Assembly (NCBI GenBank): GCA_949286215.1
Contig: CASDYX010000002.1
Coordinates: 1-64,000, forward strand
Direction of reading: 5' to 3'
Origin: an uncultured Pseudomonadota bacterium
GTDB taxonomy: Bacteria > Pseudomonadota > Alphaproteobacteria > RF32 > CAG-239
Length of the DNA: 64,000 nucleotides
In this document: piece after piece, positions 7,876 to 16,732 of the stretch
Position numbering within the stretch: the first letter of the stretch is position 1
Layout of the letters: the number at the start of each line of letters is the position of its first letter
Notes under the pieces: model-generated
Told to the model about the DNA's origin: nothing
What the model saw: only the letters and a program-made list of their open reading frames with translations
Databases searched by the model: none
Position numbers and translations under genes: made by a program

Positions 7876-8082
7876 TTATTCAGCTGCAATGTTCATCATT
7901 TCGCCGCAGCCACCGCATACTGCTTTGCTTTCTTTGAAGCATACGCGGGTGTAAAATTCAGATTTTTTACCTTTGTTGAATTCAGAAACCGGGCGGAAAT
8001 ATCCCATTACGCGGGTCCATACTTCGCAAGGTTGTCTTTCTTCATCGTTCAATTTGATATCTGCAAAATTAATCGTTGTCAT
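7876..8082 (-). CDS. Separate glycyl-radical domain of anaerobic ribonucleotide reductase
   Basis: 68 aa. WTRVMGYFRPVSEFN contains the RVxGY glycyl-radical motif (Gly27), followed by KGKKSEFYTR, as at the C-terminus of many class III NrdD proteins. Here the domain is a free-standing gene with its own start at 8082 and GGAG 9 nt upstream, 31 bp after the nrdD stop. C19 and a CGGC pair (about 57-60) may add metal ligands. The large NrdD lacks any RVxGY motif, so this small protein must supply the radical in trans if the enzyme works. Small PF13597-type proteins are, to my recollection, known in other genomes. Confidence 0.88.
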   Translation of the reverse strand: MTTINFADIKLNDEERQPCEVWTRVMGYFRPVSEFNKGKKSEFYTRVCFKESKAVCGGCGEMMNIAAE

Positions 8083-8113
8083 TATTCTATTCTCCAATAG
8101 GTTAAATTTTACT

Positions 8114-10168
8114 CTATGCAACTTCAGTTCTGGAAGCTGCGGCTCTCTTTTCTGCCAATTTTTCTTCATCGCAAATCGGACAGAATTTGTGTTCTCCGGA
8201 AATATATCCGTGCTTCGGGCATACGGAAAATGTCGGAGTAATCGTGATATAGGGCAAACGGTAGTTTGTCAGAACCTTGCGAACGATATCACGGCATACT
8301 TTTGCGGAAGATATTCTTTGTCCCATATAAAGGTGCAAAACTGTTCCTCCGGTGTACTTGGTTTGCAGGGTTGATTGCAAATCCAATGCTTCAAACGGGT
8401 CATCCGTAAAGCCAACCGGCAATTGTGAAGAGTTGGTGTAGTACGGATTTTCTTCTGTACCGGCTTGGATAATGCCTTTGAAACGTTTTTTATCTTCTCT
8501 GGCAAAGCGATAAGTTGCGCTTTCTGCCGGAGTGGCTTCCAAGTTATACATGTGACCGGTTTCTTCTTGAATTTTTACCATCTTCGCACGGATGTAATCC
8601 AAGAATTTAATGGCAAAGTTTTGTCCCCATTCGTCAGCAATGTTGTGTTCGTCATTGGTAAAGTTACGAATCATCTCGTTGATACCGTTAACACCGATGG
8701 TTGAGAAGTGATTGCGCAAGGTTCCCAGATAACGTTTGGTGAACGGGAATAAGCCGTTATCAATTAAGCGTTGGATTACTTTTCTCTTAATTTCAAGAGA
8801 GGTGCGTGCAATATTCATTAACTCATCTACGCGAGCAAACAAGCCTTCTTCATTGCCTTTATAAACATAGCCCAAACGAGCGCAGTTGAAAGTGATTACA
8901 CCGATTGAACCTGTTTGTTCTGCTGAACCGAACAAGCCGTTTCCTCTGGCCAACAATTCACGCAAGTCTAATTGCAAGCGGCAGCACATAGAACGAATTT
9001 GTCCCGGTTTCAAAACTGAGTTAATGAAGTTTTGGAAATAAGGCAGACCATATTTAGCGGTCATTTCAAATAACAATTCTGTATTGTCATCTTCCCACGG
9101 GAAATCCGGTGTCATGTTATATGTCGGAATCGGGAAGGTAAACGGACGACCTTTAATATCACCTTTCATCATAACTTCGATGTAGGCTTTATTAATCATA
9201 TGCATTTCTTCTTTGAGGTCGCCATAAGTGAAGGGTTGTTCAACACCTGCAATAATCGGGTGTTTATCACGCAAATCTTCAGGGCATACCCAGTCAAAGG
9301 TGAAGTTGGTAAACGGTGTTTGTGAACCCCAGCGAGAAGGAACGTTTAAGTTATAAATCAATTCCTGCATGCTTTGGTAAACATGTTGATAGTCCAAATT
9401 ATCTACTCTGATGTAAGGTGCCAAATAGGTGTCTACAGAAGAGAATGCTTGAGCACCGGCCCATTCATTTTGCAATGTGCCCATGAAGTTAACCATTTGA
9501 CCAACAGCTGCAGACAAGTGTTTTGCCGGACCAGCTTCGGTTTTACCGGGAACACCGTTAAAGCCTTCATGCAATAAGTTTTTCAGTGACCAACCTGCGC
9601 AATAAGCTGCCAACATATCCAAGTCGTGAATATGAATATCACCATTGCGGTGTGCTTCACCAACTTCTGAAGGATAAACATGGCTCAGCCAATAGTTTGC
9701 AGTTACTTTACCAGAAACATTCAAAATCAAACCACCGTTGGAGTAGCCTTGGTTTGCATTAGCGTTAACACGCCAGTCTAATTTTTCCAAATATTCGTTG
9801 ATTGAGCTTTCAACATCAACCATTACCTTTTTATCGTTACGAGTACGATTTCTTTGATCGCGGTACAAAATATAGGCTTTTGCGGTTGCAAAATAGTTTG
9901 CTGAAATTAAAGCTTGTTCTACTACATCTTGTATGTTCTCAATAGTCGGAAGAGACTCCGAAAATTTGTGTTTTAAGACTTTCAAAACCTGACTGGTTAA
10001 GAGCCAGCTTTCGGATTCACCAAACTCACCTGTGGATTCACCGGCTTTTTTGATAGCATTGTAAATCTTATTACTGTCAAACGGAGCAAGTGTGCCATCT
10101 CGTTTGGTAACGGAATCAATCGCGATGTTTTCGTTAGCGATTGTGCTGTGGTAGGTATTCTCGGACAT
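8114..10168 (-). CDS. nrdD: Anaerobic ribonucleoside-triphosphate reductase, large chain without glycyl-radical domain
   Basis: 684 aa. An ATP-cone lies at about 15-100 (VTKRDGTLAPFDSNKI), followed by the class III barrel; CRLQLDLRELLARGNGLFG and TGSIGVITFNCARLGY surround the active-site Cys region. The C-terminus has the zinc-ribbon pattern CPKHGYISGEHKFCPIC and then ends, whereas family members usually continue into the RVxGY radical loop. That loop is encoded next door at 7876-8082. The enzyme makes dNTPs from NTPs without oxygen. Two NrdR boxes lie upstream, arguing for control by NrdR. Confidence 0.93.
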   Translation of the reverse strand: MSENTYHSTIANENIAIDSVTKRDGTLAPFDSNKIYNAIKKAGESTGEFGESESWLLTSQVLKVLKHKFSESLPTIENIQDVVEQALISANYFATAKAYILYRDQRNRTRNDKKVMVDVESSINEYLEKLDWRVNANANQGYSNGGLILNVSGKVTANYWLSHVYPSEVGEAHRNGDIHIHDLDMLAAYCAGWSLKNLLHEGFNGVPGKTEAGPAKHLSAAVGQMVNFMGTLQNEWAGAQAFSSVDTYLAPYIRVDNLDYQHVYQSMQELIYNLNVPSRWGSQTPFTNFTFDWVCPEDLRDKHPIIAGVEQPFTYGDLKEEMHMINKAYIEVMMKGDIKGRPFTFPIPTYNMTPDFPWEDDNTELLFEMTAKYGLPYFQNFINSVLKPGQIRSMCCRLQLDLRELLARGNGLFGSAEQTGSIGVITFNCARLGYVYKGNEEGLFARVDELMNIARTSLEIKRKVIQRLIDNGLFPFTKRYLGTLRNHFSTIGVNGINEMIRNFTNDEHNIADEWGQNFAIKFLDYIRAKMVKIQEETGHMYNLEATPAESATYRFAREDKKRFKGIIQAGTEENPYYTNSSQLPVGFTDDPFEALDLQSTLQTKYTGGTVLHLYMGQRISSAKVCRDIVRKVLTNYRLPYITITPTFSVCPKHGYISGEHKFCPICDEEKLAEKRAAASRTEVA

Positions 10169-10237
10169 TTCTCTCTAACTATTCCTTATTGCATTGTTTG
10201 TTATTAAAAATCTCTGTTATCAGTGACCTGACTTTAC

Positions 10238-10285
10238 ATACCATATATAGTATTAAAGAAAAGTAAACATCTCTATATATTGTAT
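10238..10285 (-). promoter_or_regulatory. Tandem NrdR boxes upstream of nrdD
   Basis: Two matches to the known NrdR box acaCwATATATwGtgt: 10238-10253 with core CCATATATAG and 10270-10285 with the perfect core CTATATATTG. Their centres are 32 bp apart, about three helical turns, the spacing typical of functional NrdR pairs. They lie 70-117 bp upstream of the nrdD start. Confidence 0.85.
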
Positions 10286-10633
10286 GCACAAATATTTTTA
10301 TTTTTTTTGAAAATGATTGTTTTTCAATATAAAAAACCTCAACCTTTCACTTGCAGATATTGCTTTATTCTCGTTCCTGAAACAATAGCAAAGAATCATT
10401 TTTTGGGTATTGACAGAGCTATCCCTTTATAAATCAATCAAAAAAATTTTGACCTTGAGTGGATAAGTTTGTTAACCTTTATTTTACATTGCAGAATCAA
10501 TAACTTAGTACAATTTTTAATCCACATAATTGTCCACAATTTTTAACCCCGTAAGAAAAGAGGATTTTCGACTCGTTTTTTGATTATTTTTAATAGCAGA
10601 AAAGATTTTTTACCCCTAAATGCGAGACCAAAT
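10286..10633. other. Long AT-rich intergenic region with three DnaA-box-like sites
   Basis: About 530 bp separate nrdD from the next gene. Besides the NrdR boxes and a terminator, three 9-mers match the DnaA box TTATCCACA at 8 of 9 positions: 10458-10466 (reverse), 10518-10526 and 10530-10538. The surroundings are very AT-rich. DnaA control of nrd genes is known for E. coli nrdAB. No coding sequence was found here. Confidence 0.5.
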
Positions 10634-10667
10634 AAAAACGGATTCCTTAACAAAAGAATCCGTTTTT
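10634..10667. terminator. Terminator of the TolC-like lipoprotein gene
   Basis: Stem AAAAACGGATTC/GAATCCGTTTTT, symmetrical A and T flanks, just past the minus-strand gene ending at 10698. Confidence 0.9.
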
Positions 10668-10697
10668 AGCATTTTGACGAGATACTATATCTTGTGT

Positions 10698-12596
10698 TTA
10701 GAATTGCGAAGGAGCGCGAATCTCAACATCTTCTCCAACAGCTTCTTCTTCAACATAAGTGTCTCTGCATACCGAGCTTAAACAACGTTTCAAAACCGTA
10801 GCTTTTCGACCTTCGGTCAGGCCTTCGACTCTGAGAGCAGGAACAAATACTTCCTTAATTTTAATCTTAAAGGTCAAATAGCCGACATTTCCGTTCTCAT
10901 CAGAGACATATAATTTAATATTGTATTCTCCGACATTGGACGGCATAGCGATTCCTTCAAAGCGATGATTTACCTCATCATACTTCAACCATTTCGGCAA
11001 CGGAGAATCGTCTATCAATCCGGCTTTGGAAGTGATTTTTCCAACCAAGTCCATTTTATTAAATACAGCATCAGGGACATCTATTTTGATTCTTTGACCG
11101 GTTTCAACCTCATAGTCAGGAATGAGAGAACTCATATTTACCGGAGGACGTTTGGCCGGAACATCCAACAAATATGGGCGGTTATCAGGAATAAACTCCC
11201 CTTTACGCCATTTTTCCAAAGTCTGGCGCAGAGCCACCGCAATCTTGGACGGCTTATCGTTTAACATATAATAAGGAATCGCATCCAAGCCAACGGTTGC
11301 ATATAAGTTGCCCAAAGCATCTTGTACTTCAGCATAAGCCAAGAAGGCTTGAACTTCATCATCGACAGCGCGTGCAGACTCCAAGATACTCTTTGAATTT
11401 TGAGCGCCGTCTTTAATAGTAATGTCTTCAGCAATATTTTCAGACGTGCTGGCGATTTCCATATTAATCTGGTAGTCCTCAACCGCAGCGGTATAACGAG
11501 CCCAAGCAACATGGACTTGGCTTAGAATCAAAGTAGTCATCCTCTCGCGTCTTAAATCATTAAACTCACTAACCTTTGGATTTTTGACATCCTCAATAAT
11601 ACTCATACTGACTTGCTGAGCCTTTTGCGACCAAAGACGATTGTAATAGTTCGGGTCATTATTATATTGGTCTGTTCCTGGCTCCTTAAAACCTTTAACA
11701 ACGATTTTCAAATCTTCAACATCGGTGACCAAGTCTTCGGCTCTCATTTCCGGACGATTGGTCAGAGCTAACCACTCCAATTGCGCCAGCTCATTTTTCA
11801 TGGCAGGAAGTTCAAAATTGCCATACTCCGAACCAACCAACTTAAACTCTGTTGAAGGATGGAAGCCCATTAAAGAAGCAAGTCTGGTTTCGGCTGTTTC
11901 CATTTGGTGACGCAAATCTGCAGCTTTTTTAATTGCTTCCATATAGTCGCGCTTCTTTTGCAGTTCTTCCGTGGTGGGAGTTTGCCCTTGTTCGGCTAAT
12001 TCTTTAGCCTTAACATTCATCTCATCAACTTCCAGAGTCATATACTCGGTCATATCATCAATGACAGGTATCAGTTTTTGAGCAGCTAAGCTCTGCCAAT
12101 ACAAACTTCTGACTTCTTGCAAAATATTATGAATAACCTTACGGCTTTGCTCTGTGGCAATACCGTGTTTATAGGTTGGATCCATATTTTGATAATAGAC
12201 CGTGGAGATATCCAAAATATTCCATGCGACTTTCAAATCCGGGCTCATATGTGAATTAATCGGCGCATTGTTATAGCCGGCATGACTGGCAATTTCAGTC
12301 AGTTTTTCAGCCGGAGCTTTACCTGCTTCTATCAAGCTTTGTTGGTAGCTGACCAAGCGTCTGGTATAGTTATATTTCAATGCCAAAGCCATAGCCATGT
12401 ACATATCTATCGGCTTTTCTATTTTGCGTGGGGTGCCGACATACATATTTTGCATATCAACATCTACGCGTATGGCTCTGTCCCAATCTGTGTAATATGC
12501 CGGCGGCGTATCTTCCGTTATTTCCTGACTGGAATTAACGCATCCTGCGAGTGCGACCATAGCGCTGATTGCCGACAATAGAATTTTCTTCATCAC
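10698..12596 (-). CDS. TolC-family-like outer membrane lipoprotein with C-terminal cadherin/Ig-like domain
   Basis: 632 aa. A lipoprotein signal ends in LAGC (C19). Residues about 60-470 are long heptad-rich helices with two related halves (DMYMAMALALKYNYTRR; LIEAGKAPAEK), as in TolC/OEP proteins. Residues about 515-590 resemble a dystroglycan-type Ig-like module: PLPKWLKYDEVNHRFEGIAM followed by VGEYNIKLYVSDENGN. TolC proteins form outer-membrane export ducts with inner-membrane pumps; none is encoded nearby. The gene is divergent from the VirB8-like gene. The fusion with an Ig-like tail is unusual. Export function is inferred from fold only. Confidence 0.72.
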   Translation of the reverse strand: MMKKILLSAISAMVALAGCVNSSQEITEDTPPAYYTDWDRAIRVDVDMQNMYVGTPRKIEKPIDMYMAMALALKYNYTRRLVSYQQSLIEAGKAPAEKLTEIASHAGYNNAPINSHMSPDLKVAWNILDISTVYYQNMDPTYKHGIATEQSRKVIHNILQEVRSLYWQSLAAQKLIPVIDDMTEYMTLEVDEMNVKAKELAEQGQTPTTEELQKKRDYMEAIKKAADLRHQMETAETRLASLMGFHPSTEFKLVGSEYGNFELPAMKNELAQLEWLALTNRPEMRAEDLVTDVEDLKIVVKGFKEPGTDQYNNDPNYYNRLWSQKAQQVSMSIIEDVKNPKVSEFNDLRRERMTTLILSQVHVAWARYTAAVEDYQINMEIASTSENIAEDITIKDGAQNSKSILESARAVDDEVQAFLAYAEVQDALGNLYATVGLDAIPYYMLNDKPSKIAVALRQTLEKWRKGEFIPDNRPYLLDVPAKRPPVNMSSLIPDYEVETGQRIKIDVPDAVFNKMDLVGKITSKAGLIDDSPLPKWLKYDEVNHRFEGIAMPSNVGEYNIKLYVSDENGNVGYLTFKIKIKEVFVPALRVEGLTEGRKATVLKRCLSSVCRDTYVEEEAVGEDVEIRAPSQF

Positions 12597-12732
12597 ATAA
12601 ACCCTTTATATACTTATTCTATGTTATTATCTTTATACCAAGATTTCGAATCTGAACAGTATTTATTTGATTTTATTCCACTTTCATGTATAACTTACAT
12701 GGTGAGGCTTAACTTGAGGTTAAATTTTTAAA

Positions 12733-13530
12733 ATGTTAGAAATTTTTAATACCGTCTTCAAATACAAGGAAAAACAAAGCCCTGACAAACTCGGACTCTA
12801 TCCTGAGCGCGTGCATGTGAATGCAATGCCCGAAAGAAGATACCTCTGGACCTCGCGAATCTTGGTGATTTTTGCTTGTTTGAGTATTTGCTTGAATATG
12901 ATGTTGGCGGCAACCATTTATCTCTTGTTGCCTCAACGTACCGTCCAACCGCAACTTTTTCAAATTAACAAATATTTTAGTATGCTGGAACAAGTTCAAC
13001 CGGCTGAAATTAATTTCCCCGTATCCGACCTCATTACCGAACAGCATATTACCGAATATATTATGCTCCGTTATTTGGTCAGTTCAGACTATGACGAATT
13101 GGTCAGTCGCTGGAGCCCCGGTTCCACGATTTATTGGTATTCTTCTCCCGCTGTCTTCAGAGAATTTAGCGAAAACGACGTAGCTTACAGCGTAATGCAA
13201 TTTAGACAGCAATCTTTACAGCGAGATGTGGAAATAGACTGGATTAAACCTGCCGCTTTAGGGTTATGGCAAGTACAATTCAGAACTTTTGATTATTTGC
13301 CTAATCAAGAAAAGCCAACCATTAATATTTGGCGTGCAACCATGCGTATTACTTATGTGCGAATCCCTTTTACTAAAAGAGAAGACGCTATTGCCAACCC
13401 ATTTGGCTTTATTGTTCAAAACTATTCTTTAGCTTATCATGGAACTCCTGAAACTTCGGCCCACTATCTGGAAACAGTGAGAAAAGAAACCGAAGATACT
13501 TATAAAAGATACAGCGCGACAAAACGCTAA
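12733..13530 (+). CDS. VirB8-like type IV secretion inner-membrane protein, orphan
   Basis: 265 aa. A cytoplasmic N-terminus of about 40 residues is followed by one transmembrane segment (41-67) and a periplasmic NTF2-like domain. The ending ANPFGFIVQNYSLAYH (221-236) matches the NPxG loop of VirB8. VirB8 is an assembly factor of the type IV secretion inner-membrane complex. No other virB/tra genes occur in this window, so this is either an orphan or part of a system with scattered genes. The APH-type kinase gene follows 16 bp downstream, suggesting one transcript. Confidence 0.72.
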   Translation: MLEIFNTVFKYKEKQSPDKLGLYPERVHVNAMPERRYLWTSRILVIFACLSICLNMMLAATIYLLLPQRTVQPQLFQINKYFSMLEQVQPAEINFPVSDLITEQHITEYIMLRYLVSSDYDELVSRWSPGSTIYWYSSPAVFREFSENDVAYSVMQFRQQSLQRDVEIDWIKPAALGLWQVQFRTFDYLPNQEKPTINIWRATMRITYVRIPFTKREDAIANPFGFIVQNYSLAYHGTPETSAHYLETVRKETEDTYKRYSATKR

Positions 13531-13546
13531 GGGATAAAGAAAATAA

Positions 13547-14431
13547 ATGCTCGATTGCAAAATTTGGCTTGATGATTTTCTGAATAAAAACGGTCTTGAT
13601 TCAACAACCGCCATTCAAGAACTAAAGGGTGGGTCGCGCTCAAAGGCATATCGTATCAATAAACAAATTCTTCGTATTCCGACACAAGAAAAATTTTTAA
13701 GTGAGCAAGCAAGAGAAGCTGATATCTCCCTCTTGCTTCAAGAAAATTTGCCTGAAAAATATTTAACTCAGGTAACGCATATTATTTTTAACGGAAATTA
13801 TAGTCTGCATCCTGAAATTGAAGGCGATTTATTGCAAGCTCTTTGGAATGAGAATAAACTTTCTTCTTTGAACATCAAAAAAATTGCCAAGCAAATCGCT
13901 GAACTCTTATTTCAAATTCATTCTGTTGATATAAAAACCGTTCAGGAAAGACTCTCCCAATATTCAAAAATTTGTCGCAATGAAAATATAACTCTCAAGC
14001 CTGATTTCGACTATGAAATCGCAAAAAAACATATTTGGGATTATAGTGAGGGGAAAGTTAATTTAGATGATTTCAGAACTGTAATTTCTTCTGACGGAGT
14101 GGCTCTGTGTCATAATGATTTGCACGCAGAAAACATTATCATAAAAGATGGCGAATTATCCGGATTTATTGATTTCGGTGAGGGAGGCATTAATCCTCGC
14201 ATAACGGACTTTTTTCATTTCTATCGTCTCAGCAGAGATTTTGCGTTAGAGGTGATTAAAGCCTACAATGATTTATCACATTTCCCAATAAACATTACAG
14301 AAGCGGACTATCAATTTCTAAGCAACACCGGCTACAGGATTGAGCAACGTCTAAGGGCCGGAAAAATTATGCCGCTGTTTTATGATGAAGTAAAAAAAGC
14401 ACTTTTGCTTTTTGCAGAAAGTCTGAAATAA
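13547..14431 (+). CDS. APH/choline-kinase-family phosphotransferase
   Basis: 294 aa. Kinase-like motifs are LCHNDLHAENI (H189, D191, N196; Brenner-type catalytic loop) and GFIDFGEGG (D209, magnesium-binding). A glycine-poor N-lobe starts with ELKGGSRSKAYRI. The family phosphorylates small molecules such as aminoglycosides, choline, homoserine or sugars; substrate is not predictable here. It follows the VirB8-like gene in the same direction and ends at a strong terminator. Confidence 0.85.
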   Translation: MLDCKIWLDDFLNKNGLDSTTAIQELKGGSRSKAYRINKQILRIPTQEKFLSEQAREADISLLLQENLPEKYLTQVTHIIFNGNYSLHPEIEGDLLQALWNENKLSSLNIKKIAKQIAELLFQIHSVDIKTVQERLSQYSKICRNENITLKPDFDYEIAKKHIWDYSEGKVNLDDFRTVISSDGVALCHNDLHAENIIIKDGELSGFIDFGEGGINPRITDFFHFYRLSRDFALEVIKAYNDLSHFPINITEADYQFLSNTGYRIEQRLRAGKIMPLFYDEVKKALLLFAESLK

Positions 14432-14460
14432 AAACCCCGATAAAAATATCGGGGTTTTAT
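14431..14460. terminator. Bidirectional terminator between convergent genes
   Basis: AACCCCGATA-AAAA-TATCGGGGTT with A/T flanks on both sides, between the kinase gene and the second M3 peptidase. Confidence 0.9.
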
Positions 14461-14463
14461 TTT

Positions 14464-16248
14464 TTATAGGCCTAATTTTTTATCTAAACGTTCAAGCTCA
14501 TCAATATAACTTGAGATGAGGCTCAAACCTTTATTCCAAAATTCAGGTTCATCAGGATTTAGTCCGAATGGTTTGAGGAGTTTGTCATAATCGGTGATTG
14601 CCGTTTTGGAGAGCATATCCAAATATTTATCCGGAAAGTCTTTCACACTGCCTTCTTGATAAACCTGATACAAAGAATTGACCAAGCAATCGGCAAAAGA
14701 GTAGCAATAGACATAGAACGGACGGAAGAAGAAGTGTCCGACTTGTGACCAAATTTGCGCATTTTCATCACCCATTTCAACGTATGGACCTTGTGCGGCA
14801 CGCATTTCTTCGAGCCAAATTTCGCCTAAACGGTCTTCGGAAAGTTCGCCTTGGCGACGTTCCTCATGGACACGACTTTCAAAAAAGTGAAATGCAATTT
14901 GGCGAATCGCCGTGTTTATCATATCACCGACTTTACCGGCTATCAGGCAAAGCTTGTCTTTGTCATCGGTGGTTTGTCTTAAGAGAGACTGGAAGGTCAT
15001 CATCTCACCAAAGACGGAAGCAACTTCTTCGGTGGTCATACGGCTGCATTCGTTCAATTCGCCATTGTTTAAGCGGGTCATCATGTGGCAACCGTGACCT
15101 AATTCGTGAGCGAGCGTCAAAACATCGTTTTGTTTACCGACAAAGTTTAAGAACAAATACGGGTGGCGTCCCGATACAGGCGCGGCAAAAGCGCCTCCCC
15201 TTTTGCCGTCACGCGGGGGAACATCAACCCAAGCGTTATCAAAAAAGTTTTTGGCAATATCGTAAAGTTTGGGTGAAAATTCTTTATAGGCATCTAAAAC
15301 AATTTTAACACTCTCGTCCCAAGTATAGTGCTTGTCATTTCCAAAAGGCAGAGGGGCATTTCTATCCCAATATTTGAGTTTTTCAATTCCAAGCCATTTG
15401 GCTTTGAGCTTGTAGAATCGATGAGATAATTTCGCATAGCTGTCACGTACGGATTGAGCCAAAGCCTCAACGGTTTGGTCTTTGACATTTTCGCCCAAGT
15501 TAGGCTCAGAAACAGGGGTTTTGTAGCCGCGCTTGATGTCTGAGATTGATTTGTCTTTGACAATCATATTATATACAAAGCTCATAAACGGCGCATTTTC
15601 TTTGCTGACGCGGCAAATTTCTCGACCGGCTTTCTCGCGTACGGAAGCATCTTTATCCAACAAGAGTTTTGTGATTTCAGCATCATTATAAACTTTACCG
15701 TCAACAATATATTCTAATCTTGACGAGGTTTCTTCATAAAAACGAACCCAAGCTTCCGACGAGGTAACTGATTTTTCAACAAATACTTCTTCTACTGCCT
15801 CGGACAAGTCATATTTTTTATAACGACGGGTACGGTCAATAAACGGCTTAAAACGTGCAACTTCTTTGTTTTTGAGCAATTCTTTGATTTTGGCATCCGG
15901 CAAACGGTTTAATTCCAATTCAAAGAAAATAGCGGCTTTACCATAGTCGGTCATTTTTTCGCTGATGTTTTGATAAAAAGCCATGGCTTCTTTGTTTTTC
16001 ATCTGCGTGCACATATTCAGATAAGCATAACTACCGGGGAGGCTGCCTTTTTCTAATAAAGAATCGTAAAACTTTAATGCCTTGGCAAATTCTTCAGGCG
16101 TTAGGTCTGCTAATTTGCCTTTATACTTTTTGACCAAAGTTTGAACGTTCTTTTTATAGGTTTCCATATCGGCATTGATTTGGGGATCATCCATCCCTTT
16201 ATACAAATCACTTAAATCCCAAGCGGGAAGATTATTTTTTTGTGTCAT
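14464..16248 (-). CDS. M3 family oligoendopeptidase (PepF-like), copy 2
   Basis: 594 aa. TLAHELGHGCHMMTRL carries the zinc ligands H381 and H385 with catalytic E382, and MTTEEVASVFGEMM provides the third ligand. Domain order matches the paralogue at 5310-7067, and both share the SRxYY/HRFYxLKAKLL region and a C-terminal helical cap. Two M3B enzymes only 7 kb apart suggest an old duplication with divergence. Its start lies inside the 3' end of the upstream membrane-protein gene (17-bp overlap), so the genes are translationally coupled. Confidence 0.9.
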   Translation of the reverse strand: MTQKNNLPAWDLSDLYKGMDDPQINADMETYKKNVQTLVKKYKGKLADLTPEEFAKALKFYDSLLEKGSLPGSYAYLNMCTQMKNKEAMAFYQNISEKMTDYGKAAIFFELELNRLPDAKIKELLKNKEVARFKPFIDRTRRYKKYDLSEAVEEVFVEKSVTSSEAWVRFYEETSSRLEYIVDGKVYNDAEITKLLLDKDASVREKAGREICRVSKENAPFMSFVYNMIVKDKSISDIKRGYKTPVSEPNLGENVKDQTVEALAQSVRDSYAKLSHRFYKLKAKWLGIEKLKYWDRNAPLPFGNDKHYTWDESVKIVLDAYKEFSPKLYDIAKNFFDNAWVDVPPRDGKRGGAFAAPVSGRHPYLFLNFVGKQNDVLTLAHELGHGCHMMTRLNNGELNECSRMTTEEVASVFGEMMTFQSLLRQTTDDKDKLCLIAGKVGDMINTAIRQIAFHFFESRVHEERRQGELSEDRLGEIWLEEMRAAQGPYVEMGDENAQIWSQVGHFFFRPFYVYCYSFADCLVNSLYQVYQEGSVKDFPDKYLDMLSKTAITDYDKLLKPFGLNPDEPEFWNKGLSLISSYIDELERLDKKLGL

Positions 16249-16732
16249 CTTTATCCTCTTGCGTGTTTTCTTTTTGAGCGGTGGCTTTTGGCATTACTTC
16301 TTCTTGATTAGAAGGTTGATGGGCTTGCAATTCTTCGTGCATTTTTTGTAAGCGCAACATATCTTGGTGCAAATTAGGATTTTCTTTATAAAACTCCTCT
16401 ACTTCTTGCGGAAGTTCTGCTGAAGTCTCTAAATCCGGTTCAAAAAAATAATTTGCCCATGGGGTGTTTTGCTCACCTTTGAGCCAAAGTGAAAAACCTT
16501 TGCCTATCACTTTGGCATCGCACAGTGAATTATTTAAGACCGCTTTCAGCGTGCACATTATTTGTTTATCACAATCCAGCAGTTTTACCGCCATTTCCTC
16601 TGTGCAAGGAATAAAGCCCCGATTTTGATTGTCTTGTCTCGGAGAGAACAAAACTATTAAAAACAGAGCAAATCCTGACAAGATTAATAAAGCGGCAAAT
16701 ATGCCAAACCAATTGTGTTTGAAAAAATTCAT
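16232..16732 (-). CDS. Small single-pass membrane protein, unknown function
   Basis: 166 aa. A transmembrane segment at about 8-30 (GIFAALLILSGFALFLIVLF) is followed by a domain with four cysteines (IPC, LLDCD, MCTL, SLCD) and an acidic, glutamine-rich tail. The start overlaps the stop of the GlmU-like gene by one base (TAATG) and the end overlaps the M3 peptidase start, so three genes form one tight operon. I do not recognise a family. Confidence 0.75.
   Translation of the reverse strand: MNFFKHNWFGIFAALLILSGFALFLIVLFSPRQDNQNRGFIPCTEEMAVKLLDCDKQIMCTLKAVLNNSLCDAKVIGKGFSLWLKGEQNTPWANYFFEPDLETSAELPQEVEEFYKENPNLHQDMLRLQKMHEELQAHQPSNQEEVMPKATAQKENTQEDKDDTKK

Noticed and set aside
7876-8116. nrdD broken by a simple sequencing frameshift
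   Set aside because: The large chain ends at a clean stop, 31 bp separate the genes, and the small gene has its own GGAG and ATG, so this looks like a genuine split.
10286-10633. Chromosomal replication origin
   Set aside because: DnaA-like boxes and AT richness are suggestive, but flanking genes run in one direction, origin-linked genes are absent, and skew cannot be computed here; kept only as a low-confidence finding.
12733-13530. A type IV secretion locus in this window
   Set aside because: Only a VirB8-like gene was found; no VirB4, VirB9, VirB10, VirB11 or VirD4 genes flank it.
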